A stretch of 64,000 nucleotides of DNA from NCBI GenBank assembly GCA_963693315.1, contig OY856186.1, positions 370,166,850-370,230,849 of the forward strand, read 5' to 3'. Positions 34,520 to 44,467 of this stretch are shown one piece after another; the first letter of the stretch is position 1, and every line of letters starts with the position of its first letter. The stretch comes from Diogma glabrata (Eukaryota; Arthropoda; Insecta; Diptera; Cylindrotomidae). The notes beneath the pieces are model-generated. The model was given only the letters and a program-made list of their open reading frames with translations, had not been told where the DNA came from and made no database searches. A program made the position numbers and the translations under genes.

Positions 34520-36965
34520 CTTCTTCCAGATAAATCTTAGCAGCTGCGAGGTGGCACAGTAAGAGACCAGAAAGTGAACGTGGCATTGATTTGCGAATAA
34601 TATAGAACCCCTGTTGCCTTTGGGAATTTGGTTGAAGACTGGACGAGCAAAGCTGCTATCTGGACCTGCAATGCTCTTCATTTTGAACGCAGATCTAGTC
34701 ATCAGCATGAGGGTTTTGTCATTTCTAAGATCAATGGTGTCCACTTCTACAGCTGCTCCATTCCTTCTAGCACTTCACTGGACGTATTCAAAGAGACACT
34801 TGACCGATCGAATAGCAGACGTCAGTGGTCAGTCATCCACTATAATTTCGGGATATTTTAACGCGTGAGCCGTTGAATGGGGAAGTAAACGTACTAACCC
34901 TAGAGGTAGGGCATTACTTGAGGCATTTGCCAGACTTGATCTGGTACTGCACAACCATGGTATCAGGAGGAAGACATTTAATAAAGGAGAAGCAGGCTAA
35001 ATTATCGATATCACTTTTGCAAGAGGGATACTCTCGAGAGTAGCACAATGGAAGGTGTTTGACTTGTATACGGATAGTGATTATCGTGCTATTATATTTG
35101 AAACGCAACCACCACAGCGATTTGACAGGCGCCAAGTCAAGCAGAAGGCAGGGTAAAATGGGTGGGAAATCTAACAGTAGGACACAAAAATGCAGGACTA
35201 CATGGTTGAATGCATACCAATACTGGAGAGTGGTGTTAAGATATGAGAAAAATTTACTGCAAGATATCTTAAAAGCACCTGTGATGCATCTCTTTCACGT
35301 AAAAGCAACGGTGATGGACGGTACCCAGTATCCTGGTGGACTGAAAATATTACCCGTTTGACGAACAAGTGTCTCAAACTCCGGCGGAAATATACATCGA
35401 GGAGAAATCAAAAACACTATGAGCAGTTCCAAAGTGATATCCGAGAACAGCGAAAAGAATTGCGGCAAACAATTGAAGAACCCTCCTCCTACCACTGCCC
35501 ACAATGTATGCTGTACACAATTGGAAAGATTTTTTAGAGAACAATTGGTTCTCGACTAGAGCAACATGCTGAAGGCGCACAACTTGACCGACAGTTTGGT
35601 TTCAGAGAGAAACGCTCTACCCTTGATGCAATCTCTGCAGTATGTGCTTTGAGTGGTAAAAGATGGTTAGAGGGTAAGAAACATTATAGTGCTGTTGTCA
35701 CCATGGATGTAAAAAAATACCTTTAACTCTGCCAACTTGAACCAAGTCCTGAGAACCCTAGACGAACTGAACGTACTTGACTATCTGTAACGGATAATAG
35801 TCAGTTACTTAATGGGAAGAACTTTGGTCCATGATACCGAAGCAGGTCCTAAGAAGTTAAATATAACAGTAGGAGTACCCAAGGATCGGTCCTTGTACGA
35901 TGGTGTCCTCGGTGTACGTGTGCCGGAGCAAATAACGATTATCTGCTATACAGATCACGTTGCCATAGTTGTTGTAGTCAAAAACCTCACGGACAACACT
36001 TGCAACTGTAACCAGACCAAAACCAGTTGGAGCATGGACAATAAAGGACTAGAGTTGGCCGATCACAAAACGAAAGTCGTACTAATAAGTAACCTAAAAG
36101 TGGGGGAAAGCATTGATAGCCAGGTTGGTAAACAGATCATAACATCTGGCCAGCACCTGAAGTATCTTGGAGTCGTTCTAGACCACGGACTCAAATTTAA
36201 AGACCACATGATGTACGCCAAAGGCCTGATGTATAAAGCCAAACGAGTGGGGCCGCTCTTGCTAGGATTATGTAAAGATTATGTTGACCTGTTGGCTTAT
36301 GTTAGACCTATCAAAACTGTCTATAGACTGATATCATTGTGCATATGCTATGCTTTCCGCATGGTGTCTGATGAGGCTGTAATTGTTATTGCGAGTAGGC
36401 TGCCGATCGATATTGCAGCAAAAGAGGTCGCATAGAATGGCAAGAAAAATGGGAAGCTTCCACCAACGAACGATGGACCTTTGTAATGATCCCAGATGAT
36501 CTCAGGCCATGGATACTCATATTCATGAGTACTAATACAAGTACTCATGAGTACTAATACAAGTACGAGTATAAGCATGTAACGGACCCAAACTGTCTCT
36601 ACTGTGAGGGAAAGGCCGAAAACACAGAGCACGCACACGCTAATCGTATGCGGAAGGCTTGCAAACGCTAAAAGACTTTTTGAGCAGCATATGGGAGCAG
36701 CAATTACTCCGCATAGCATTTTGCAATTTATGCTGAGCTCAAAAGAAAACTGGGACATAGTGAATAAGATCATCACAAGTATGATGGAACGACTGCGACA
36801 AAAACGAACGAAGAGAAGCAATATTCAATACAACGCGGCAAAACCACGAAAACACAACATTATTATAATCGAGAGAGCACTACACTCAACCCCTGCCCTG
36901 CAAAGGAATGCCTTAATAATTGGTGGTACCGCAGGGATACAATAGGATCACGAGCAAGGGATATG
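34520..36965 (+). pseudogene. R1-clade ORF2 remnant: endonuclease and reverse transcriptase
   Basis: Peptides in changing frames follow the R1-type order. The AP endonuclease start is near 34535 (LQINLSSCEVAQ, then VNVALICE). It continues with EDWTSKAAIWTCNA and GVHFYSCSIPSSTSLD, and ends near 35000-35110 (IDITFARGILSRVAQWKVFD). RT resumes about 35590 with FGFREKRSTLDAISAV and continues to 36435. The catalytic YADD is YTDH at 35947-35958, so RT would be inactive even if restored. A thumb segment HLKYLGVVLDHGLKFKDH and FRMVSDEAVIVIASRLPID follow. A C-terminal Cys/His motif (NCLYCEGKAENTEH) lies near 36590-36630. The fingers part of RT is shortened. Many stops show an old, dead copy. Confidence 0.88.
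36523..36566 (+). repeat. 22-bp direct duplication in the R1-clade remnant
   Basis: The unit tcatgagtactaatacaag plus tac occurs twice in tandem (36523-36544 and 36545-36566) inside the C-terminal coding remnant. It adds 22 bases and so changes the frame. Confidence 0.85.
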
Positions 36966-37384
36966 TTTTTGCCCGGTAAGAAAAACAAAAAAACACCCAT
37001 TCACACATACACACAATAATATAAGGAAGTTAGAGATGCCAAAACGAGCCTCATTATCATTCAATGTTTGGGCTTTATCGTGCGAAAAACAGTGCGTGTA
37101 AACAAAATATGTAAAATGAATTATATTAATGCTAAGATGATAATGATGTAAACTTTAGAATCACCTTGTTTAGTTGTTGTATTAATTAACTTGTTTTGTA
37201 ATTTATTATTGTACAGTTACCTTACTTTTATTATGTCCGTACCATTATCATCATTTGATATTATATTGTTAGTTAGTCGTTTGTAGGCAGTCAATATTAA
37301 AACATTAAAATTATAAAGTTGTACCATATTAAATTATTATTTTATTTATCAAAACTTAAAGTTAGTTTCAAAGAAATTAAGATT
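36966..37384 (+). other. Probable LTR or 5' end of the Mag-like element
   Basis: It lies between the end of the R1-clade remnant and a primer site at 37385. If the element kept its 5' LTR it is here, but without the 3' copy the left edge cannot be set. A CA-rich stretch at 37000-37020 may be the R1 tail. Confidence 0.4.
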
Positions 37385-37442
37385 TGGCGACGAAAAAAGA
37401 ACCCAAGTTATAAAAAATATTGTGAAATTGTGATAAAGTGCA

Positions 37443-38960
37443 ATGGAAGCTTTCAAAGAAATTATGGTACAACAACAGCAATTTATGCAAGCAATGATAA
37501 CGGAACAAAGGCAATGGTTTGAACGAAACAAAACAAGTGTTACTAGTGATCACGTGTCTTCAATTCCATGTTTTCACAAATTTGATAAAGAAATGCACAA
37601 CTGGTCCACATATTTAATACAAATGCAGCAGCATTTTGAGGCATATAAAGTTTCTTTGGATGCTCAAAAGAGAGCTTGTTTTTTACCTTGGATTGGTGAT
37701 ACTACTTTTGAGTTACTTCAAAATCTATTTGGAACAGAAAGTCTGGTGAGTAAAACTTTTAAAGAATTAACCACTAAATTAACCGAGCATTTTACCTTAA
37801 AAACACATGTACTTGCTGCTCGATGTGCTTTCAAAAATACCGCTATGAAACCGGGACAGAGTTATTCTGAGTGGGTAGCGAAACTTCGAGGTGTTGCTCG
37901 TAGTTGTTTGTTTGTTTGCCAAAAGAAAGGATGTGGTGAGTCATATGTTGATTTTGAAATTCGAGATCGTATTGCAATCACTTCACCACATGAGCATGTG
38001 CGTTTTCAGGCACTACAAAAAACAAATCCAACTCTAGAGGAAGTCATGGAAATCGCCGACGCTTATGAATCGACGAAAAAATCATATGAAACTATTAAAG
38101 CCGAGAATTCCAGTTCGGAAGTTCATCAAATTCAACCAAAGGAAATAATTGTTAAAAAATCTTCACTACATCAATTTGGTAATCACAGAAGTAGTAGTCG
38201 AACGCGTCACAACAACTTTTTAAATCGTGGATCATCTTATTCAAGTAAGCCAAACTTTAATAATTATAACACTAATAATTATAATAAACCAAGAAAATCG
38301 TGCCCTGGTTGCGGTTTCAGTCATGCACGTCGTGATTGTTTTCACATTAAATCTGTATGTAAAAGCTGTAACAGATCAGGTCATATATCTACTGTTTGTT
38401 TATCGTTCTTATCGAGACAAAATTGTTCTAGAGGTCAAAGTAAAAGTAAAAGCCCCAGTAGAAAGTTGCAACGGGATTTCTCAATAAATTCTGTTAACAC
38501 ATCAACATTTGAAGATGTTAATATAATAGAAAGTATAAGTACAGTTAATTTAAATGAAATAAATATTAATAATAATAAAATTATGGTGAATTTAAATATA
38601 AATGATACAGATATGTCATTTCAATTGGATACTGGAGCATCGTGTTCAATAGTAGGGTTATGTGGTTATGATAAAATAGGGTCACCGACGGTTAAACCAA
38701 GCAACAAAGTATTAAAAGCTTATGGTGGTCATACCATTCCATTGAAAGGGGTATCTATGGTTAAGGTAAAGTGGGATGAAAGTATTATGCAGCTTCCACT
38801 TATGATAGTAAATAGTCAAATAGCATCAAATATTTTAGGTATGGATTGGCTTAAAAATTTTAATATTAAATTAAATTTTTCTTTAAACTCAAAAGATTAT
38901 GAGAGTAATGTGAACAATATTAAAGTAAATTCAAGATTTTTTTTTTTATTAAGAGTTTAG
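37443..38960 (+). CDS. Gag with two zinc knuckles fused to aspartic protease (partial Gag-Pol)
   Basis: The 505 residues start at ATG 37443, 58 nt after the start of the primer site. Residues about 40-230 form a capsid-like region (WSTYLIQMQQHFEAYK; LEEVMEIADAYES). Near 280-320 come CPGCGFSHARRDC (C-x2-C-x3-H-x4-C) and CKSCNRSGHISTVC (C-x2-C-x4-H-x4-C). A Ser-rich linker leads to protease with LDTGASCSIVG (Asp present) and ILGMDWLKN. The frame ends just after the protease at a T-run (about 38938-38948), probably a slippage indel, so RT is out of frame. In this lineage gag, protease and RT are often in one frame. The capsid assembles the particle and the protease matures it. Confidence 0.85.
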   Translation: MEAFKEIMVQQQQFMQAMITEQRQWFERNKTSVTSDHVSSIPCFHKFDKEMHNWSTYLIQMQQHFEAYKVSLDAQKRACFLPWIGDTTFELLQNLFGTESLVSKTFKELTTKLTEHFTLKTHVLAARCAFKNTAMKPGQSYSEWVAKLRGVARSCLFVCQKKGCGESYVDFEIRDRIAITSPHEHVRFQALQKTNPTLEEVMEIADAYESTKKSYETIKAENSSSEVHQIQPKEIIVKKSSLHQFGNHRSSSRTRHNNFLNRGSSYSSKPNFNNYNTNNYNKPRKSCPGCGFSHARRDCFHIKSVCKSCNRSGHISTVCLSFLSRQNCSRGQSKSKSPSRKLQRDFSINSVNTSTFEDVNIIESISTVNLNEININNNKIMVNLNINDTDMSFQLDTGASCSIVGLCGYDKIGSPTVKPSNKVLKAYGGHTIPLKGVSMVKVKWDESIMQLPLMIVNSQIASNILGMDWLKNFNIKLNFSLNSKDYESNVNNIKVNSRFFFLLRV

Positions 38961-38993
38961 CAATGGATCTAACCATTATGTAGTTTAGAATTC

Positions 38994-39277
38994 TAAGACA
39001 CTAGAAATGCATGTATTCAATTGAATAGAATGAAAAATTGCTTTGAAAAGTGAAAGATCCGTAACAAAAGTTTTATCTCAATTCCGGTCGGTTCGGGGAA
39101 TCGAACCGGCGTCCCTCTGATCAAAGTTTATATGGTTAACCATTTAACCAACTCGACCAGCGACGAGATCTCGTCCGAACCGACCGGAATTGAGATAAAA
39201 CTTTTGTTACGGATCTTTCACTTTTCAAAGCAATTTTTCATTCTATTCAATTGAATACATTCATTTCTAGTGTCTTA
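38994..39277. mobile_element. Foldback element with ~100-bp inverted repeats
   Basis: The left arm (38988-39096, including target bases) and right arm (39175-39283) are reverse complements over 109 bp with one mismatch (c39010 region). The core is 78 bp. The palindromic GAATTC at 38988-38993 and 39278-39283 fits a 6-bp target duplication, leaving a 284-bp element with ends TAAGACACTAG. A 9-bp reading (TTAGAATTC) is also possible, which would suit Mutator-like elements. It lies in the spacer between protease and RT of the Mag-like element. The near-perfect arms make it younger than its host element. Confidence 0.88.
39095..39162 (-). promoter_or_regulatory. tRNA-type internal Pol III promoter (A and B boxes) in the foldback core
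   Basis: On the minus strand TGGTCGAGTTGG (39159-39148) matches the A-box consensus TRGYNNARNNGG. GGTTCGATTCC (39107-39097) is an exact B box, 40 bases downstream, as in tRNA genes. The T stem is not paired as in a real tRNA (three of five pairs fail), so this is a tRNA-derived sequence and not a working tRNA. The B box abuts the arm, and a 7-bp hairpin CGGTTCG/CGAACCG overlaps it. A Pol III transcript would run into the left arm. Confidence 0.72.
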
Positions 39278-39283
39278 GAATTC

Positions 39284-39590
39284 AATATTAAAGTAGTTAG
39301 TGATAAACTAAGTTCACAGGCTAGTGATTTATGTTCGGAATTTTCATCTTTTGGTGGTTGCTGTAATTCATTTGAAGCTGAAATTATTTTGAAGTCAGAT
39401 GCTCAACCAAAATTTTTTAAGGCTCGGAGTCTGCCTTTTGCTCAAATCTCTGGAGTACGTGAAGAAATAGACAGACAAGTTGCTGATGGTCTTTTGAAAC
39501 CAGCAAAATTTAGTAGATGGTCCGCACCTATAGTCGTTGTTACTAAAAGCAATGGAAAATTTAGAATATGTGGAGACTTTAAGGTCAAGA
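39284..39590 (+). pseudogene. N-terminal RT fragment of the Mag-like element
   Basis: After the foldback element the frame reads LEFNIKVVSDKLSS, then the RT entry region with FKARSLPFAQ, VREEIDRQVADGLLKPA and WSAPIVVVTKSNGKFRICGDF. These are fingers motifs of Ty3/gypsy RT up to the conserved RICGDF. The sequence then leaves RT at about 39585, before the palm, at the junction with the next element. There are no catalytic YxDD residues, so it is inactive. Confidence 0.85.
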
Positions 39591-39596
39591 TCCGTC

Positions 39597-39661
39597 AAGA
39601 TCTGTCTTTTTACTGTCGTGTTTGCTCAATAATCTAAAAGAACCAACGAAGAGTCGTTACA
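39597..39661 (+). repeat. Remnant of the 5' LTR
   Basis: From aagatctgtc to cgttaca it matches the end of the 3' LTR (44088-44152). About 610 bp of the LTR is missing on the left, including the TATA region, so the element cannot start its own transcript. Confidence 0.9.
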
Positions 39662-39662
39662 G

Positions 39663-39680
39663 TGGTGTCAGAAGTGGGAT
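39663..39680 (+). other. Primer binding site, tRNA-Leu type
   Basis: TGGTGTCAGAAGTGGGAT begins one base after the LTR end. Its complement, ending in TTCTGACACCA, equals the 3' end I recall for eukaryotic tRNA-Leu(CAA). Confidence 0.8.
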
Positions 39681-39690
39681 TATTGAAACA

Positions 39691-40308
39691 ATGGTCAAAA
39701 CAGTAAATATTAGTGATCTCAGCCAGACCCAGCTGAAGGACGAGTTGAAGAAAAGGAATGCTCTAATCCATGGAACGAAGGCAGAACTTGCATTTCGGCT
39801 GCGTAAAGTTTTAGAAGAAGCAGGCCAAAACACAGAGGTCATAGAAGTAGAGCCGGAGGAAGCTCCGGTTCAGAATGCCCCAGTAATTGATCCGATGATG
39901 GTGTTGATGAAAGAAATGATGGCACAACAACAACAACAAAAAGTAGAGCAACAACAACAACTTGCTGATATGATGGCCCGACAAGAAAAACTGGCAGCGG
40001 AACAAAAAGTAGATCAACAACAACAACTTGCTGATATGATGGCCAAACAAGGAAACGAGCAACGACAACAGTTTGCTGATATGATGGCAAAGCAAGAAAG
40101 TCTACGTGAAGTAATCGAGTCACGTATATCCAGTGCAGAGGTCAAAATCAACAACATGGAAAGGGAGCTGCGGAAAGTTACCGAAGAACATGAAGAGAAA
40201 TTACGCAAACTTTCAAGTGAACTCCGCCAAGAAATAGCACAAGGGAAGCCACGTACTGAGATATGTAAACACAGAAATAGTGCTAAACGCCACCAACGAC
40301 AATGCTGA
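39691..40308 (+). pseudogene. Gag N-terminal part with SAP domain and Gln-rich coiled coil
   Basis: The likely start is ATG 39691 (the frame is open further left through the LTR and primer site). Residues about 1-42 form a SAP motif (LSQTQLKDELKKRNA, then HGTKAELAFRLRK), a DNA/chromatin-binding fold reported in some insect Ty3/gypsy Gag proteins. Three degenerate repeats of DMMAKQ and QQQQL follow, then a charged coiled coil (SSAEVKINNMERELRKV). The expected capsid, CCHC and protease parts are absent; the next frame enters the region after protease within 20 codons. The frame ends at 40308, overlapping the pol frame. It is a truncated Gag made by internal deletion around 40255-40290. Confidence 0.82.
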
Positions 40309-41986
40309 GGTCCGTGTTATTAGTGATGGACCAACTGAGATCCCGGCAAAATCTGAGAAAATCATATGGACTAAGCTACTAGATAAAAGTGACCAAAATT
40401 CACCTGTGATGATTGAGCCAGCTAACAACGACTTTGGGGGAAACATTATGATTGGCCGAACGCTAGTTGCAACAAAAGAGGGAGTAGTTCCAGTGCAACT
40501 GATTAACTTCTCAAATAAACGAGTGGTCATCAATCATGGAGAAGAAATCGCCAAATGCAGCACCATAAAAGAGATAATCAGCTGTGAAGAAGAGCAAAAG
40601 GTCTTCATGCAGAGAAACAATCCCGCGTTAGTAGCAATACTTCAAGATCTTAGTAAAAGAATGAATCCAGCCGAATTCAAAGAAATCAAGAGGGTATTAA
40701 CGAAGATGAGCAGTGTTTTCTCTACTGGAGATGAAGATGTTGGAAGAACAAACATCGTGCGACATAGGATCAACACTGGAAACGCTCATCCTATCAGACA
40801 GCCTCCTAGAAGACTACCACTGGCTAAACACGAGGAAGTGCAAGGAATGCTGGACAAAATGAAAAGTGATGGAGTCATCAGGCCATCTAAGAGTCCATGG
40901 AGCTCACCAGTGGTGCTAGTTAGAAAAAAAGATGGGTCAGCTCGTTTTTGTGTAGACTATCGAAGGCTCAATGAGGTAACCATTAAGGACAGCTATCCAC
41001 TGCCACGAATTGATGACACACTGGATACACTATCAGGGGCCAAATGGTACAGCACATTAGATCTGAAGAGTGGCTACTGGCAAGTTGAAATGCATCCAGA
41101 AGATCGACGAAAGACAGCATTTTCTACTGGCAATGGGTTGTGGGAGTTCAATGTGATGCCGTTTGGTCTATGCAATGCCCCAGCAACATTTGAACGTCTA
41201 ATGGAATGCGTGTTGCATGGTTTAACCTGGAAGGCCTGCCTATTTTATTTTGATGACATCATTATAATGGGTCGCAACTTCGAAGAGCATCTAATGAACC
41301 TCGAAGAAGTACTCAGAAGAATAAGTAATGCCAACATGAAGTTGAATCCGGTAAAGTGCAATCTCTTCCACAAAGAAGTGAAGTACCTTGGACACATCAT
41401 TACAGAACATGGAGTCAGAACCGATCCCGAGAAGATTGATGCTGTGAAAAATTGGCCAGTACCGAAGAATGTTCATGAGCTACGCAGTTTCCTTGGCTTA
41501 TGCACCTATTATCGAAGATTCGTGGAGAATTTTGCGAATATCGCCAAGAGTCTACATAAATTGACAGAGGCAAATACCAAGTTTCTGTGGACAACCGAAT
41601 GTAATGAGGCATTCTGCCGTTTGAAAGAAAAACTATGCAACACCCCTATACTAGCCTATCCAGAATCCGGAAAGATGTTCATTCTGGACACAGACGCAAG
41701 CAATGTAGGAACCGGAGCTGTTTTGTCACAGAAAGTTGGAGACGATGAGAAAGTGGTGGCGTACTTCAGTAAAGTTCTGTCAAAGCCGGAGCGGAATTAC
41801 TGTGTCACGAGGAAGGAGTTGCTAGCTATCATCAAGGCTGTGAAACATTTCCACAAGTATTTGTGTGGACAACCATTCCTGATTCGCACGGACCATGCTG
41901 CTCTAAAATGGTTATTACAATTCAAATTTCCTGAAGGACAAGCAGCAAGATGGATAGATCCTGCAGAACTACAACTTCAAAGTTAA
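40280..41986 (+). pseudogene. Pol part 1: RT and RNase H
   Basis: The frame begins inside the gag overlap with the post-protease linker (VRVISDGPTEIPAKS). RT motifs follow: WSSPVVLVRKKDGSARFCVDYRRLN, TLDLKSGYWQVEM, FGLCNAPATFERLME and FYFDDIIIMG. Then come the RNase H motifs DTDASNVGTGAVLSQ, YCVTRKELLAII and RTDHAALKWLL. Near 41956-41960 the frame shifts by +1, so the usual end of RNase H (Asp-containing NADALSRRP) is read in the other frame up to the integrase part. RT catalytic Asp residues are intact. Loss of protease and this frameshift make the locus non-functional as a Gag-Pol unit. Confidence 0.88.
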
Positions 41987-42086
41987 ACACCGCAAGGGGA
42001 GGATCCATGGTAACGCCGATGCCCTGTCCAGAAGACCCTGTATAGAGGAGTGCAAGTCATGTACCAGAACTGAGGGAAATGAGGCA

Positions 42087-43463
42087 ATGAAAGTGAACCA
42101 AATCAAGTTCCAAACTCCTGAAGATTGGTGTACCGAGGCAATTAAAAGAGAGCAGCTAGAAGATCCAGCTATGGCTCCAATATTGAATTGGAAAACTGAG
42201 GGAAGGCGACCGGAGTGGAAAGAGGTCGCACCTTTAAGTACGGAGGTGAAATGCTACTGGGCGCAATGGGACTCACTATTCATGGACAACGGGATACTTA
42301 AAAGAAAATGGGAGTCCGCTGATGGAAAGAAAGTGTTAGAACAACTGGTGTTGCCATCAAGTCGAGTGGAAGAGGTACTGGGAAAGCTGCATGGAAGTAT
42401 TTCTGGAGGACACCTGGGAGTCAATAAAACCCTAGCCAAAGTAAGGGAGAGGTTTTATTGGGTAAGGTATCGAACAGACGTGGAGCAATGGTGTCGGCGA
42501 TGCGATACTTGTACAGCGAGCAAAGGACCAAAAACTAGAACTCGAGGAGAGATGCAACAGTACAATGTGGGTGCCCCAATGGAGAGAATTGCTATAGACA
42601 TCGCGGGGCCATTTCCGGAAACGACAAAAGGTAACAAATACATCATGGTGGTCATTGATTACTTTACAAAATGGCCGGAAGCCTATGCAATACCGAACCA
42701 GGAAGCAGTTACGGTCGCGGAAACATTAGTCAATGAATGGGTTTGCAGATATGGAACACCGCTCGAGTTGCATACCGACCAGGGAAGGAATTTCGAATCT
42801 CAACTGATGGAAGAGCTGTGCAGAACACTCGGCATTAGAAAAACACGAACTACACCTATGAACCCGCAGTCGGATGGCATGGTAGAACGATTCAACCGAA
42901 CCATGGAAGAACATTTGTCAAAGGTAGTAGAAGCCAACCAAAGAAATTGGGACAAGGATCTTCCGTTATTCTTGATGGCCTATCGTAGCGCAGTGCACGA
43001 TACGACAAGTGAAACGCCAGCGAATATCATGTTCGGAAGAGAACTACATCTTCCTAGTGACATCGAGTTCGGCATCCCTGGAGGTCTAGTATCCACGAAA
43101 ACAGATTATGTGGGACAACTAAGGGAGAAGATGAATAAAATCCATCAGCAGGTTCGAGACCACATTAAGATTGCCAGTGACAAAATGAAAACCAGGTACG
43201 ACATAAATGCAAATAGTGGCGGTTTTCAAGAAGGAGAATTGGTATGGCTATACAACCCCAGGAGAACTAAGGGAAGATCACCCAAGCTGCAGCCAGATTG
43301 GGAAGGCCCATATAAAATAATCAAACGAATTAATGATGTTATCTACCGCATCCAAAAGGGACCCCGTACCAAGATGAAAGTAATACATCTGCAAAGGTTG
43401 GCACCGTACCAAGGTAACAGCACCAATGCGATATCTGATATTGTTCGGGACGAACAAAACTAA
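42087..43463 (+). pseudogene. Pol part 2: integrase
   Basis: The frame is open from about 41961 (RNase H end, HGNADALSRRP) and is shown from the first Met. An HHCC zinc finger (HGSISGGHLG to CDTCTASK) lies near residues 100-145. The core carries D (AIDIAGP), D (HTDQGRNF) and E (MVERFNR). A GPY/F module (WEGPYKI) and HLQRLAPY follow. It ends 11 bases before the 3' LTR. The integrase part itself is complete with all catalytic residues. It can only be expressed if the +1 break upstream is bypassed, so it is called part of a pseudogene. Confidence 0.88.
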
Positions 43464-43474
43464 ATGGAGGGCAA
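43462..43474 (+). other. Polypurine tract
   Basis: The purine-rich aaatggagggcaa lies directly before the 3' LTR and overlaps the end of pol. Confidence 0.75.
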
Positions 43475-44152
43475 TGTAATAAACTTCGTCCAGAATGGGT
43501 TAATTTTATTTACTCATTCATGAATTGAAAGTTAACTCCTTTTTCAATCTTTTACTTGTATTACAAATTGTATTGCATAAATTAATGTAAATTAAATTTG
43601 TTATACAAATGTTTACATTAATGAATTAAAAGGAGTTAAATAATACATTTTGCATAAATTAAATTTGAGTTCGCTAATACAAATGCAAGTATAAATGAAA
43701 ACAGGTGTGGCCTATTCAAGATGTACAGACTACGTAGTATTGATTTCTAGTGGATTATAGAAGTTTCGATTTATTTATTTTTCGATATAAATAAGCAAAC
43801 AAAAATATCAGATAGTCAGTTTTAATTTTGCAATTAAAAGTGTTTTACAAATATTCGAAAGTATAAGGAATAATCGGTGGTACTTGAGCCTGGGTACTAA
43901 TAGTGAAAGAATCTGAACTTAGTGGAATAGTAAATACAGATTTTACGATTCCGAATATTATTGATTCAAATTGTGGAAAAGCGGTGAAGTTTATGGTACA
44001 TAAATTGGAAACCCTGGAATTTATTGTAAGGAAAAACGGAAGCTGCTGTAATTTGTTGACAAATAAAGTTTGAGATTCTGTTAACCAAAGATCTGTCTTT
44101 TTACTGTCGTGTTTGCTCAATAATCTAAAAGAACCAACGAAGAGTCGTTACA
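43475..44152 (+). repeat. 3' LTR (678 bp)
   Basis: It begins TGTAATAAAC after the polypurine tract and ends GTCGTTACA, where it matches the 5' remnant. TATAAATA at 43786-43793 followed by TCAGTT at 43815-43820 fits a TATA box and initiator about 30 bp apart. Confidence 0.88.
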
Positions 44153-44241
44153 ATATGAATTTTGAATGTTTTATTGTCGATTTATAACTTTGTAATTTAT
44201 AGTAAATATCGATTATATATTAGTATCATAGAAAAAATTGC

Positions 44242-44361
44242 ATTTCCTACGCGAGATAAAACGTTTTTCGTTCGTAAACATGTCTCACTCGACGCTAGCG
44301 CGTCTCGTGAACAAATGTTTACTCACGAAAAAAACAATGTTTTCATCTCTTGTAGGAAAAT
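44242..44361. repeat. Imperfect palindrome (~120 bp)
   Basis: The ends tttcctac and gtaggaaa and inner blocks (gagataaaacg against cattgttttcatctc; tcgtaaacat against atgtttactca; cgagtgagac against gtctcgtg) pair inward to a centre near 44301. It is probably a small foldback element of about 60-bp arms just right of the LTR, not related in sequence to 38994-39277. Confidence 0.65.
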
Positions 44362-44467
44362 ATACTATTTTCAAAATTCCAAAAATATTTCAAAAACTAT
44401 AACAAATTCAAAAATTTCTATGTTCAATTTCATTTTCAATTACATTTACGTCATAAAAACAGCTACA

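Larger units (their letters stand above)
37385..39590 (+). mobile_element. 5' part of a Mag-like Ty3/gypsy retrotransposon
   Basis: It contains a primer site starting TGGCGACG at 37385, gag plus protease (37443-38960), and the first part of RT to 39590. The rest of pol and the 3' LTR are missing; sequence changes abruptly to another element's LTR remnant at 39597. A foldback element (38994-39277) sits between protease and RT. The lineage is judged from the double knuckle followed by LDTGAS in one frame, as in Mag-type elements. Confidence 0.75.
39597..44152 (+). mobile_element. Second Ty3/gypsy element, 5'-truncated and internally deleted
   Basis: The terminal 65 bp of the LTR (39597-39661) and a complete 3' LTR (43475-44152) flank a primer site, a SAP-domain gag remnant and a broken pol. 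It lacks most of the 5' LTR, the capsid, zinc-knuckle and protease region, and has a frameshift in RNase H. The 5' break falls at aagatct, where the Mag-like RT stops. Sequence after 44152 does not continue that RT, so this is not a simple nested insertion but a junction made by deletion or recombination. Confidence 0.85.

Noticed and set aside
34334..34744. 136-codon minus-strand frame
   Set aside because: Antisense shadow of the zinc-knuckle and endonuclease remnants, which match known motifs on the plus strand.
36348..36821. 157-codon minus-strand frame
   Set aside because: Antisense of the R1-clade RT C-terminus; Leu/Val repeats arise from the 22-bp duplication.
39095..39180. A functional tRNA gene on the minus strand
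   Set aside because: A and B boxes are present, but the T stem does not pair and no acceptor stem of tRNA form is seen; kept only as a tRNA-derived promoter.
39839..40123. Minus-strand frames with repeated histidine/valine peptides
   Set aside because: Complement of the Gln-rich coiled-coil repeats of the SAP-domain Gag.
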